Assembly: GCF_001037495.1 (NCBI RefSeq)
Contig: NZ_KQ089822.1
Location: 2,715,403-2,779,402, forward strand
Direction of reading: 5' to 3'
DNA length: 64,000 nt
From: Citrobacter sp. MGH106
GTDB taxonomy: Bacteria; Pseudomonadota; Gammaproteobacteria; Enterobacterales; Enterobacteriaceae
Part shown: piece by piece, positions 54,561 to 62,540 of the stretch
How positions within the stretch are numbered: the stretch's first letter is position 1
Layout: every line of letters begins with the position of its first letter
Position numbers and translations under genes: made by a program
Notes under the pieces: generated by a model
Database searches by the model: none
What the model saw: only the letters and a program-made list of their open reading frames with translations
What the model was told of the DNA's origin: nothing

Positions 54561-55165
54561 GAATGTTAGTGCGCTGGAGTAAAAAATATACAAACAGCGT
54601 ATACATAACACCCTTCCACTAACGCCCCATTCTCTCCGCGTTACTTATTTTTATTTTTTAGTGGTTTTCATTTCACCTTCCAATTCTCCAATCTAATTCT
54701 TTACCCTCACCTGTGAATTGTGCAACAGGTAAAATTACCAATAAACTAATCTATTTCATGTGCTTTAGTCTTTTCCCGCCTTACCGCGGGATAAATTTAC
54801 ACTCTTTTTGTCCTTCGGACGCCATCTAAACCCCATTTATGTAATATCGTGGAATACTTCGCCCGTCCATCCAGTTCGCGCCGCTTAATTCGTCGTTTTG
54901 TTTTACAGACATTAATATATTTCGTATTAATTAAGTAGGTAAGCTTTATACATTGTTATTATTTTCTGAGCCATTTATGGCGATAAAAATTAAAGCAATG
55001 CCCACTTACGCATTATCGCTTCGCTCTAATGCCGTGGGGTCTACCGACGGTTGCCTGCCGCAGGCTAAAACCGTTTCCTTCGGAAACAAAATCAAGGTCA
55101 ACGTCAACCCCAGCGTTTTCCTTACGTAAAACGAAAAGCAGCATTTGGCATTGAGGAATATTTGG
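54561..55165. other. Candidate oriT region upstream of the relaxase
   Basis: The 605-bp gap holds three adjacent small hairpins at 55032-55087: CCGT/ACGG, GCCTG/CAGGC and GTTTCC/GGAAAC. They end 78 bp before the relaxase start. Such hairpin arrays next to a relaxase gene are typical of oriT. No nic site could be identified with confidence, although GCGTAAGTGGGCAT on the minus strand near 55000 loosely resembles MOBQ nic regions. Confidence 0.4.
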
Positions 55166-56566
55166 ATGGCGATATACAGTTTTAAAATGGAGAACATCAG
55201 CAGAGGCGAAGGTCAGTCTTCGGTTGACTCTGCTGCATATCGTCACCGTAAAGTTTTCTTCGATAACAGAACGGGTGAAGTTTGTGGCCGCAAAACAGCA
55301 CATAAAAAGGACCTTGCCTTTGCGCAGATTTTTGCACCTGAACATACCCCTCCTGCCCTGATTGTTGACAGTGAAACACTCTGGAATGCTGTCGAAGCCT
55401 CAGAGAAGAGAAAAGATGCCCGCCTTGCCAAAGAGTTTAAGATTGCCCTCCCCGCTGAGCTAACACCAGAACAGAACATTGAACTCACTGCAGCTTTTGT
55501 TCTTGAGCACTTTACCAAGCAAGGCATCATCGCCGATGTTGTTATCCACGATATCACTGGTCATAACCCGCATATCCATATAATGGGAACAACCCGTGAA
55601 ATTCTTTCTACCGGCTTTGGTAAAAAAGTCCGTGAGTGGGACAAACCTGTGACTCTCGATAGCTGGCGTAAAGGCTGGCAGAAAATCTGTAATGAGTTCC
55701 TTGAGCTGTATGGTCACGATGAACACATTGATCATCGTTCTATCAAGGTTCAGTATGAGGAAGCCCTTGAACAGGCTACCGCTGCCGCTACAAACGAAGA
55801 AAAAGCAATCTGGCTGGCTAAAGCTATTGAAACAAACCGCGATCCAATACTTCATATCCCTCGTGACCGCTGGGGCACTGTAGCCGCTCAGGAACAACGT
55901 GCTGCAGAGCAGGCCATACGTGATGAGCTGAAAAAAGAAGCTGACGAAGCATACTTTACCTTTAAAGATCTTCCATTGGACATCGTTGTTGATGTTGCCA
56001 GCTTTACGGTGCATGCACTGGCTGAACCTGAAGAAATTGTTATCCCTGATAATACTGGGAGAGCGTCATCTTCAGACTCGCAAAAACCTGTTCTGGTTGC
56101 TCCTGCGCCTCATATACGCACTAAATTGAAAGCCCCATCCTCTTCAACTACCAGAGCGGTTAAACGCGCTCCTGTCAAAGTTAAGAGGAAGAAAGTTGAA
56201 CCTCGTCAGAGCGGTGTGTTCAAGCGCTTCACCTTACTGGTAGTAGATTTTGTCAGAGAGAAATTCATATGGGCCAAGAAGAAGCCAGCTCCTGTTTCAG
56301 TAGATGCTGAACACGATAAGCGTATAGCTGAAAACTATGTCTTCGATGAGGTTCAGGGTATCTATGTGCCACGCGCTGAGCATGAAAGACGAGCAAGATT
56401 TAACAGTGACACTTATAATCCAACCAAAGAGGAGATCAGACGTTTCCCAAGTCGACCGCTTAAGCCTGAACAAACAGATAACGATTTTGATTTCATACCA
56501 ACACTGACGGCAGACAGAAAAAAGCCAGTGCCTAAAATGAAGCCACCGGATTTTTATAATCATTGA
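55166..56566 (+). CDS. mobA: MobA/MobL-type relaxase (MOBQ)
   Basis: The 466-residue protein starts MAIYSFKMENISRGEGQS and has Tyr25 in SAAYRHR, the same position as the nicking Tyr of RSF1010 MobA. The three-His metal site is in HNPHIHIMG (His133, 136, 138). The remaining sequence has a coiled region (about 190-260) and a Lys/Arg-rich tail, with no primase domain. The relaxase cuts oriT and leads the strand to a recipient through conjugation machinery supplied by another plasmid. I chose 55166 because the family starts MAIY; the longer frame adds seven codons. Confidence 0.9.
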   Translation: MAIYSFKMENISRGEGQSSVDSAAYRHRKVFFDNRTGEVCGRKTAHKKDLAFAQIFAPEHTPPALIVDSETLWNAVEASEKRKDARLAKEFKIALPAELTPEQNIELTAAFVLEHFTKQGIIADVVIHDITGHNPHIHIMGTTREILSTGFGKKVREWDKPVTLDSWRKGWQKICNEFLELYGHDEHIDHRSIKVQYEEALEQATAAATNEEKAIWLAKAIETNRDPILHIPRDRWGTVAAQEQRAAEQAIRDELKKEADEAYFTFKDLPLDIVVDVASFTVHALAEPEEIVIPDNTGRASSSDSQKPVLVAPAPHIRTKLKAPSSSTTRAVKRAPVKVKRKKVEPRQSGVFKRFTLLVVDFVREKFIWAKKKPAPVSVDAEHDKRIAENYVFDEVQGIYVPRAEHERRARFNSDTYNPTKEEIRRFPSRPLKPEQTDNDFDFIPTLTADRKKPVPKMKPPDFYNH

Positions 56567-56849
56567 ATATAAACCATACCCAGTGGGGGGATAATAATTT
56601 GACTAGTAAAATCCCTATGAAATGTTTATGTTTAGATCTCATATAATTTGATGAGCACCATTAACAGGCCAAAATATTCGCAAGATTTAACAATGATGAT
56701 TACAAGCCTTCCAAAGAAAGCTCATTCTCTTTCCAATTCATCCAAAGCAGATACTATTTTATTTCGATAACAACACAAGTCTGACTCTATCGAGTTGAGC
56801 AACGTAAACTAAAGGATAACCATCTAAAACAAATCCATTCTAAAAACAT
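56567..56849. other. Gap between the relaxase and the RiPP enzymes
   Basis: The region lies between the relaxase stop and the end of the last radical SAM gene, and is AT-rich. I see no ORF, RNA or terminator that I can support. It may contain the end of the RiPP transcript. Confidence 0.4.
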
Positions 56850-57806
56850 TTAATTATAACTCATGCGTGCGCTAGCTAAATCACAGAGATATTTATTTTT
56901 ATATTCATCATGCTCTAAAACCATATATGCAGGACAATTCCTACATGTAGCGTTTAAAACACATTGACCACACTTACTGTCATAATATATCTTATGCAAT
57001 TGTTCACTGATAGAATTTAACTCTGCCCATACATCATTAATGTTTCCGTCTATAATATTACATTGTTTTTTTCTGTATACAGCACAAATAGATGCGCGAC
57101 CGAACTGGTCAACAAACAGACTCGAATATCCTCCTGAACATTTCTTAAAATAGTCTAAATTATCCATTGCTAGATTATCACTTTTAATTATCCTTTTCAT
57201 TGCAAGTTCATTTTCAATCCGAACAATTTCATTCGGTTCCAATCTCTCATTTAGATTATTTTGATAATTCAATGATGGAATAAGATATGTGTTTATCTCA
57301 ATTTTGTTTTCCGAAAAGAAAGCTAGATCCGACGAAGATACAGATATTGATTTACATAGGGTTAATCCTTTGTATATTGTAATACCTAATTGTTCTAACC
57401 TGACTATATTAGACATTATCCTATCAAGGTTAGCTCTTTTATTTTTAGCAAAGCCAATAAGTTCTCTATTATTTTTCCCGTATATAGAGACAGAAACAGA
57501 ACTTGGTGGATATTTACCGAACAGTTCAAAATGTTTTTCAGTCATTAAACTTGCATTAGTAAATAGTGAAATCTCAAGTCCCTGCTGATGAATGAAGGTA
57601 TATAATGAAATAAAGTCTTTATAAAGAAGAGGCTCACCTCCAGTAATAATTAATTTCCTGCATCCTTTTAACATTAATTTATTTATCACGATTTTCCATT
57701 CGTTCACACCTAGTCCTGCTGATGTTTTATTATCAAGATAACAGTGCGGACATTTAAAATTACATGATGTTATAATTTCAATTGTAGCCGATGTTAAGTT
57801 TTTCAT
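56850..57806 (-). CDS. Radical SAM/SPASM maturase 2 of the RiPP cluster
   Basis: The 318-residue enzyme has the radical SAM cluster motif CNFKCPHC (Cys15, 19, 22) and the SAM-binding ITGGEPLLYKD. A C-terminal SPASM set of Cys includes CSGG, CAVYRKKQC and CGQCVLNATCRNC followed by a final CDLA. SPASM enzymes bind two auxiliary [4Fe-4S] clusters and modify peptide side chains. It is about the same size as its neighbour and has the same C-terminal signature, so the pair are paralogues. Its ATG overlaps the stop of the preceding rSAM gene by four bases (ATGA). Confidence 0.9.
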   Translation of the reverse strand: MKNLTSATIEIITSCNFKCPHCYLDNKTSAGLGVNEWKIVINKLMLKGCRKLIITGGEPLLYKDFISLYTFIHQQGLEISLFTNASLMTEKHFELFGKYPPSSVSVSIYGKNNRELIGFAKNKRANLDRIMSNIVRLEQLGITIYKGLTLCKSISVSSSDLAFFSENKIEINTYLIPSLNYQNNLNERLEPNEIVRIENELAMKRIIKSDNLAMDNLDYFKKCSGGYSSLFVDQFGRASICAVYRKKQCNIIDGNINDVWAELNSISEQLHKIYYDSKCGQCVLNATCRNCPAYMVLEHDEYKNKYLCDLASARMSYN

Positions 57807-58825
57807 TGCTCCTCCGTGAACCCAGAAATTCTACGTTGTGCTAACTCACACATAAAATCTATTGGTTCAGATGAACTCCCATGTTCTAAATTGGCATATG
57901 CAGCACACCATCTGCAAATGGATTTTTTCTCGCATGCAGAGCATTTGCTATTGATATAATAACTTTGCATTTTATTATGTGAATCTCTCAGATATGTTAT
58001 TATAGTTTTCTCATCATTACTCAAAAAACTAATTTTATCTTCCACATATAAAGAACATATAGATGCGTATCCTTCAGCATCTATTGAAAGGCTATTAATT
58101 CCACCGCCACATTTAATACATGCTTGAGAAGTCATATTAGATATTGATTTCCTCCAAAAAGTTATAGTTTCTGGATCACTATGTTCGAAACTAATAATAT
58201 CATCAATACTAGCTCTTTGAGATAGTTTACCTCTCATTAAATCTTTTTGCGGGAAAATTATTGCATCATACATGATTTCTTTTTTATAAATTCTCGCAAC
58301 ATCATCAAATTTGCCTTTCAAAGCTGCGGGTATGGTTTCTTTGCTAATAATTGCTTTTAGCATGAAATCAATATTATTAGAATGTAAAAAACACAGATTA
58401 TCAGTAACTTTTCTAAACGCGGTTTTATTTATTGTGAACTTTTCGTATTCATCAGTACTAGTTCCATATAACGTAACCATAATAACTTTGGGTGGATATT
58501 TAATAAGAAGATTCTTAGTTATATCCGTTATGTAAGATAAATTTGACATAACCGAGATGATAAATCCTTTATTTTTTGCATACAAATATATTTCATTAAA
58601 TCTTTTATATAAAAAAGCCTCTCCACCTGTAAATGTTAGGTACAAAACTCCCATATTGTATAATTTATCGATACATGCAATAACATCATCATAATCCATA
58701 TGAACTTTATTCGATGGGCAATAACAATGTAGACATTTAAAATTACAATGCTGAGTTAACTCAATACTTGCAGTTATCAAACATTCTCTTTGTAATGCTT
58801 TTTCTTTCAAGAAATCATGATTCAT
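57803..58825 (-). CDS. Radical SAM/SPASM maturase 1 of the RiPP cluster
   Basis: The 340-residue enzyme has the radical SAM motif CNFKCLHC (Cys27, 31, 34), FTGGEAFLYKRF and a SPASM region with ACIKCGGG, SICSLYVEDK and KCSACEKKSICRWC, then a final MCELAQRR. The C-x2-C-x5-C-x2-C spacing matches its paralogue downstream. It overlaps the PqqD-like gene by 11 bp upstream. The enzymes may act on different residues of the same precursor, or one may have diverged; sequence alone cannot decide. The reaction is not identified. Confidence 0.9.
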   Translation of the reverse strand: MNHDFLKEKALQRECLITASIELTQHCNFKCLHCYCPSNKVHMDYDDVIACIDKLYNMGVLYLTFTGGEAFLYKRFNEIYLYAKNKGFIISVMSNLSYITDITKNLLIKYPPKVIMVTLYGTSTDEYEKFTINKTAFRKVTDNLCFLHSNNIDFMLKAIISKETIPAALKGKFDDVARIYKKEIMYDAIIFPQKDLMRGKLSQRASIDDIISFEHSDPETITFWRKSISNMTSQACIKCGGGINSLSIDAEGYASICSLYVEDKISFLSNDEKTIITYLRDSHNKMQSYYINSKCSACEKKSICRWCAAYANLEHGSSSEPIDFMCELAQRRISGFTEEQ

Positions 58826-59030
58826 TTAGCTTGCCATATATTTTATCTAATACGTTTTGAATTTGAATGTCATCAAATCCGTATTTCTTTTCCAACTTGT
58901 GGCTTTTTATATCAGTTGAATACATTAAAACATCAAACACTAGCTCGTTAACATTATAGCACTTATTATTAGATTGATTGATGACAATATATTCATCCAT
59001 TATTCTTCTAGGTACATATACGCTTTTCAT
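58815..59030 (-). CDS. PqqD-like precursor recognition protein (RRE)
   Basis: The 71-residue protein has the short winged-helix pattern of RiPP recognition elements: beta strands in EYIVINQSNNKCYNVNEL, where PqqD-type proteins have a sequence of the form I.LN...G.YY.LN, then FDVLMYSTDI and a C-terminal helix. It would bind the leader peptide of the precursor and present the core to the radical SAM enzymes. The gene follows an 11-bp-stem hairpin and overlaps the next gene by 11 bp. A weak ribosome site agrees with coupled or low-level expression. Assignment is by pattern and context. Confidence 0.75.
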   Translation of the reverse strand: MKSVYVPRRIMDEYIVINQSNNKCYNVNELVFDVLMYSTDIKSHKLEKKYGFDDIQIQNVLDKIYGKLNES

Positions 59031-59055
59031 CTTAATTCATAATCATCCAATATAA

Positions 59056-59085
59056 AATAAGAGCAACAGTCGCATTGCTCTTATT
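59056..59085 (-). terminator. Attenuator hairpin between precursor and PqqD-like gene
   Basis: On the minus strand AATAAGAGCAA and TTGCTCTTATT pair perfectly over 11 bp around 8 nt and are followed by U-rich TTTATATT. It lies 14 bp after the precursor stop and 25 bp before the PqqD-like start. This is the usual RiPP arrangement, giving more precursor than enzyme. Confidence 0.7.
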
Positions 59086-59099
59086 AGATTTATTTTATT

Positions 59100-59246
59100 T
59101 CAACATTGGTTATATCCATCATCTGGGCTAGGCCCCCAACATCCGAGAGTCTTTCTTTTGGATACTGGGTCAATATCCTTTACTTCCTCAAACTCACAGA
59201 TCTCAATCTCGTAGTTATCTATAGTTTGTTGCTCATTAATATCCAT
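59100..59246 (-). CDS. RiPP precursor peptide, 48 residues
   Basis: The small ORF has ATG at 59246 with GAGGGAG 4-10 bases upstream and ends with TGA. The leader (residues 1-32) is acidic and begins MDINEQQTIDNYEIEICEFE; after Lys30-Arg31-Lys32 comes the short C-terminal core T-L-G-C-W-G-P-S-P-D-D-G-Y-N-Q-C. Cys36 and Cys48 are the only core Cys. Cys36 and Asp42 are spaced Cys-x5-Asp. The codon use and position immediately before the PqqD-like gene support it as the substrate of the two radical SAM enzymes. The KRK site may be where the leader is removed. Confidence 0.8.
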   Translation of the reverse strand: MDINEQQTIDNYEIEICEFEEVKDIDPVSKRKTLGCWGPSPDDGYNQC

Positions 59247-59514
59247 CTTGCTCCCTCTTCACATGATACATTGACTAAATGTATATCTCTTGCATAAGAA
59301 CACATTGACATTAGTCAAAAAACAATGATTCTGGAGGAAATAGAAAGATTTGTTGTAAAAATTTCATTTTATCCTATGAACAGAGAAATATAATTACGTG
59401 ATCTACATCTCAAAAATACTATCGAAAAATGAAATTCTGAGAATATCGATCAACTTTGATGTAACCAGAAAATATCATTTTCTATTACCTAAACAAATAG
59501 AGAGTGTATAAAAA
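59247..59514. promoter_or_regulatory. Divergent promoter region of the RiPP operon and methyltransferase
   Basis: The 268-bp region serves the leftward precursor and rightward methyltransferase genes. It contains a direct repeat ACATTGAC at 59268-59275 and 59302-59309, 34 bp apart, and an inverted TTAGTCAA at 59311-59318. These may bind a shared regulator; no regulator gene is next to it. Confidence 0.4.
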
Positions 59515-60192
59515 ATGAACAATGATGATACGTATGAAAAAAAATATCGGATATTGCGCCAGCAAAATCTTGATGCTTGGACAGGTGAAGGATACGCAAG
59601 AGCGTGGGGGCAACTGAATCATATTTTTGATATGCTCAACAAAGAAAATCTTTTCCCGGCACCACCTGCAAAATTTCTTGAACTTGGTTGTGGCAATGCA
59701 GCGATGTCTTCACAACTGATGGCGCAAAAAGGTTATGATGTTTACGGCATCGATATATCCCCAACAGCAATTACATGGGCTAATGAGCGATTTGCATCAT
59801 TAAACCTGAAAGGTAGTTTTTATGTTGATAATGTTTGCAATATTTCTCATTTCCCCTCCGAAAGCTTTGATATTATTTATGACGGAAGTTGCTTGCATTG
59901 CATCATTGGCGAAGACAGATTAACTTGCTTCGCAGAAATGAAACGCCTGATCAAACCAGATGGTATTTTAATAATATCTACAATGTGCGGATTACCCAAA
60001 CAGCAGGAGGATATTAACAACTATAACGATGAGAATTATCAGCTTTACCAAAACAATCAACCATGGCGTACGCTAAAGCCATTAGAACTTATCAAAAAGG
60101 AAATAACCAACTCAGGATTTTCAATTAACTATATTCATGTAAATGACAATCCTTGGTGGGACCATGCAACAATTGTTTGTGAAAAAAATTAA
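59515..60192 (+). CDS. Class I SAM-dependent methyltransferase
   Basis: The 225-residue protein has the methyltransferase motif I FLELGCGNAAMSSQL, motif II VYGIDISPTAITWA, and motif IV DIIYDGSCLHCI followed by GILIIST (motif V/VI). It belongs to the Methyltransf_11/25-type small-molecule or peptide O/N-methyltransferases; the substrate is unknown. It is divergent from the RiPP operon and shares its 268-bp promoter region. It may modify the peptide or protect the producer, but this is inferred from neighbourhood alone. Confidence 0.8.
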   Translation: MNNDDTYEKKYRILRQQNLDAWTGEGYARAWGQLNHIFDMLNKENLFPAPPAKFLELGCGNAAMSSQLMAQKGYDVYGIDISPTAITWANERFASLNLKGSFYVDNVCNISHFPSESFDIIYDGSCLHCIIGEDRLTCFAEMKRLIKPDGILIISTMCGLPKQQEDINNYNDENYQLYQNNQPWRTLKPLELIKKEITNSGFSINYIHVNDNPWWDHATIVCEKN

Positions 60193-60230
60193 AAATATGT
60201 ATTTCATCTTATGTAAGCGATCAGGATATA

Positions 60231-60273
60231 AAAAAACCACGATTATAGTTTAGATAAAAATCGTGGTTTTTTA
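60231..60273. terminator. Bidirectional terminator after the methyltransferase
   Basis: AAAACCACGATT and AATCGTGGTTTT are perfect complementary arms around a short AT-rich loop, with T runs on both sides (TTTTTT after the stem on the plus strand and AAAAAA before it). It separates the rightward methyltransferase from the leftward lipoprotein group. Confidence 0.75.
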
Positions 60274-60283
60274 TAATAGACAA

Positions 60284-60559
60284 TTACATTCTTCGCCTGA
60301 ACACAACATTATCAGAGAAAATTACCTTACCAGCGACAAATCCAATAACCGCAATTATTGGTAGGCTGATAGTTGCCCCCGCTATGCCTGTGGACACTCC
60401 GATCAGGATAGACAGGCCGAATGTAAGTAAGATAACCACAGCAGCATACCAGCCGGGGTAAGCTCCATATAAAACAGTCGCCATGCAGCCGGTGCAGACA
60501 TGCACACCGCGCTGGCTCTCTTTCAGACAAAAAGGACACTGGATTGTATTGTTTTCCAT
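60284..60559 (-). CDS. Small zinc-ribbon membrane protein
   Basis: The 91-residue product starting MENNTIQCPFCLKESQRG has two CxxC pairs (CPFC and CTGC) that form a zinc ribbon. Hydrophobic segments (about residues 36-56 and 58-78) and a basic end FRRRM follow. I chose 60559 because the longer frame begins inside the upstream gene. It lies 10 bp after the lipoprotein gene upstream and is probably in the same operon. The function is unknown. Confidence 0.65.
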   Translation of the reverse strand: MENNTIQCPFCLKESQRGVHVCTGCMATVLYGAYPGWYAAVVILLTFGLSILIGVSTGIAGATISLPIIAVIGFVAGKVIFSDNVVFRRRM

Positions 60560-60569
60560 AATAGCCCCC

Positions 60570-61121
60570 TTAGATCGCTTTCCAGCCATTACTGGTTTTA
60601 ACAAGATTAATCATGCTCTCTTCAGGTTCATTCATACCCTTGACGCTGGAGAACGCTTTTTTGTCCACCCATGAAGGAACATCCGCCAATTTCCATGTAT
60701 AAGACACGCGAACAACTTTCTGATTACCGTTTCCCGGTTCGGTCCATTCCTTTATCTCAGCAACAGCACGATGACCTACACAAGCACCTTGCTCACGATC
60801 CCAAAACTCAACCTCTTGGCCTTTGTCTGTTACTTCCAGAACATCAACACTGCCAAAGCCATTAGGTTGCTGCGAAACAGTAAGCAGCCCTTGTTCAGCA
60901 AGTCCTTTCAGGATTCCATCACTGGCACTGTATCCGGCAGAACGATAGCCGTGATTGACCCGGATGGGGAAGCCCTTATTGAACACAATGTCATTGTCCT
61001 GCAATGAGTAGCACAGCTTTGATTGCGATATTTTCGTGTTGATCGCTTTCTCAAAGTCGCCTTTTTCACCGCATCCCGATACAAGAACAGCAAGACCCGC
61101 CACGAGTAAATTTTTACGCAT
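60570..61121 (-). CDS. Putative outer-envelope lipoprotein of unknown function
   Basis: The 183-residue protein has a lipoprotein signal, MRKNLLVAGLAVLVSGC, with lipobox LVSGC (Cys17). The mature part is hydrophilic and has two Cys that could form a disulfide. There is no recognised domain. It is between another lipoprotein gene (15 bp upstream) and the zinc-ribbon protein gene. Lipoproteins of this kind on mobilizable elements may act in entry exclusion or envelope stress, but nothing in the sequence proves this. Confidence 0.75.
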   Translation of the reverse strand: MRKNLLVAGLAVLVSGCGEKGDFEKAINTKISQSKLCYSLQDNDIVFNKGFPIRVNHGYRSAGYSASDGILKGLAEQGLLTVSQQPNGFGSVDVLEVTDKGQEVEFWDREQGACVGHRAVAEIKEWTEPGNGNQKVVRVSYTWKLADVPSWVDKKAFSSVKGMNEPEESMINLVKTSNGWKAI

Positions 61122-61136
61122 AGTGTTATCCCGGAA

Positions 61137-61703
61137 TTAATGATTGATTGTGCCGTTTTTCAGAACAACAAGACGAACTGGCATATCGGCGTTGTTGATG
61201 GTAGCGAACCCACGAACCTCGAAATTGTTTACCGTTCCGGTAACGCTGACTTTCTGGCCTTTCTTGTAAGTAAGAACGGCATCATCAATACCAGAGTAGT
61301 AATCCAGCCAGACCATACCGCCACAGTAGCTTGTATCGGCTGTTTTAAAGAGCAGATAATAGTTAGGGGCTGATTTGGGCATTCCCGTCATCATATCGCT
61401 GGCACTTCTGCCCTTCGTAACTTCAAGAACAGTGGCATTGGTGATAGCGATCCTTTTGCCTGTCCATTTCTTTTCTGCTGCCATCGCATTTTCTTCATAG
61501 TCTTTGCAAACAGCACCAAGACCAGATACAGATGATACCGGGCCAAGACTTTGAGGGGTGGCGGTTCCCCCCAGTGCTTTGTTTACTGATGACAACGAAG
61601 AATTGATTGCTCCATTAACTGCATTCACGCCATCGTTGAGCTGCTGGCATCCTGTTAGTGCGGCAGCAGACAGAACCAGTGGCATCACTATCCGTAATTT
61701 CAT
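61137..61703 (-). CDS. Putative OB-fold lipoprotein
   Basis: The 188-residue protein starts MKLRIVMPLVLSAAALTGC, with lipobox LTGC (Cys19). After an alanine/serine-rich linker comes a domain with KWTGKRIAITNATVLEV and KKGQKVSVTGTVNNFEVRGFATI, a beta pattern that resembles the tRNA_anti-like OB fold found in plasmid lipoproteins. I chose 61703 because of the GGGGATAGAT just before it; a TTG upstream is poor. It starts the three-gene lipoprotein operon. Confidence 0.75.
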   Translation of the reverse strand: MKLRIVMPLVLSAAALTGCQQLNDGVNAVNGAINSSLSSVNKALGGTATPQSLGPVSSVSGLGAVCKDYEENAMAAEKKWTGKRIAITNATVLEVTKGRSASDMMTGMPKSAPNYYLLFKTADTSYCGGMVWLDYYSGIDDAVLTYKKGQKVSVTGTVNNFEVRGFATINNADMPVRLVVLKNGTINH

Positions 61704-62348
61704 ATCTATCCCCAATGTGTGGAAACTTTAAGTCAAAGACAGCCCTACCCATAGGTTGGTCTCTCTGGGCTGAAAAAAGCATTAATCAATTGATAGGATT
61801 CAATTTATTTTTCTGTTCGTCATATCGTTTGTATCGATCGAATTCAAACCATTTGATAGATTAAAACTATTATAAATACATAATCGATCGATACAAACAA
61901 TTAAAACACCGATCAATTGGCGCTCATTTGATAATTAAAATCTATTAAATATAATTTATTGATCTTTTATATCGATCAATAAGTGGTGTGATGTGCACGA
62001 AGAGCCATGTCAGTAGCTGTTTGCACATGGATGGAGATAGAAAGGTATAGGTCGGAACAGGTAATACCCTGTCGACCATTACGCAGACAGGGATTGTTAG
62101 ATCTCAGGTAACGTAGCTATCTTCAGATATGGTGTTGCAAAAACCTGTATGCAACGCATGTTTTAATATGATGTTTCATATGGAATGGTTGCTACCATTC
62201 AGATTTTTCAATCATCTTCCAAAGCACTCACACCGCTTGCCGGGAAATTGGTTTTCATATTATTCGATATCTTCGGGACTAATGACTCTATTGTTTCTTC
62301 GCTAACTTGGCTCAGTTCAGAAATCAATCTTCTGTATGTATTAATCAT
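61704..62348. other. AT-rich gap with CGATCGATA inverted repeat
   Basis: This 645-bp gap is very AT-rich. At 61827-61840 and 61885-61898 it has a perfect 14-bp inverted repeat, GTTTGTATCGATCG/CGATCGATACAAAC. Several further ATCGAT and GATCAAT sites lie around it up to 61980. The cluster may be a binding region for a replication, partition or transcription factor. I see no gene. Confidence 0.55.
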
Positions 62349-62540
62349 TCATTCCTGAACACACTCATTTGCTGATTCTGATAAGAAGAAATAGTCATAA
62401 TCTTTGACATGGATATTATCACCATTTTGCAAAGTGAGTTTTATTCCTTGTTCATTCTCTTCAACATTTTTAACGATACAAGTTATAAATGGTATTTTTT
62501 CATTTGTATGAAAGAGCGTAATGACCTTAATGTTGTTCAT
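62349..62540 (-). CDS. Small hypothetical protein
   Basis: The 63-residue protein has mixed alpha/beta character (VITLFHTNEKIPFITCIVKN; then LTLQNGDNIHVKDYDYFFL). No family is recognised. An AAATAAGGA element lies upstream of the ATG. It stands alone in the replication region and could be a real accessory protein of the element. Support is limited to an intact frame and a plausible ribosome site. Confidence 0.5.
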   Translation of the reverse strand: MNNIKVITLFHTNEKIPFITCIVKNVEENEQGIKLTLQNGDNIHVKDYDYFFLSESANECVQE

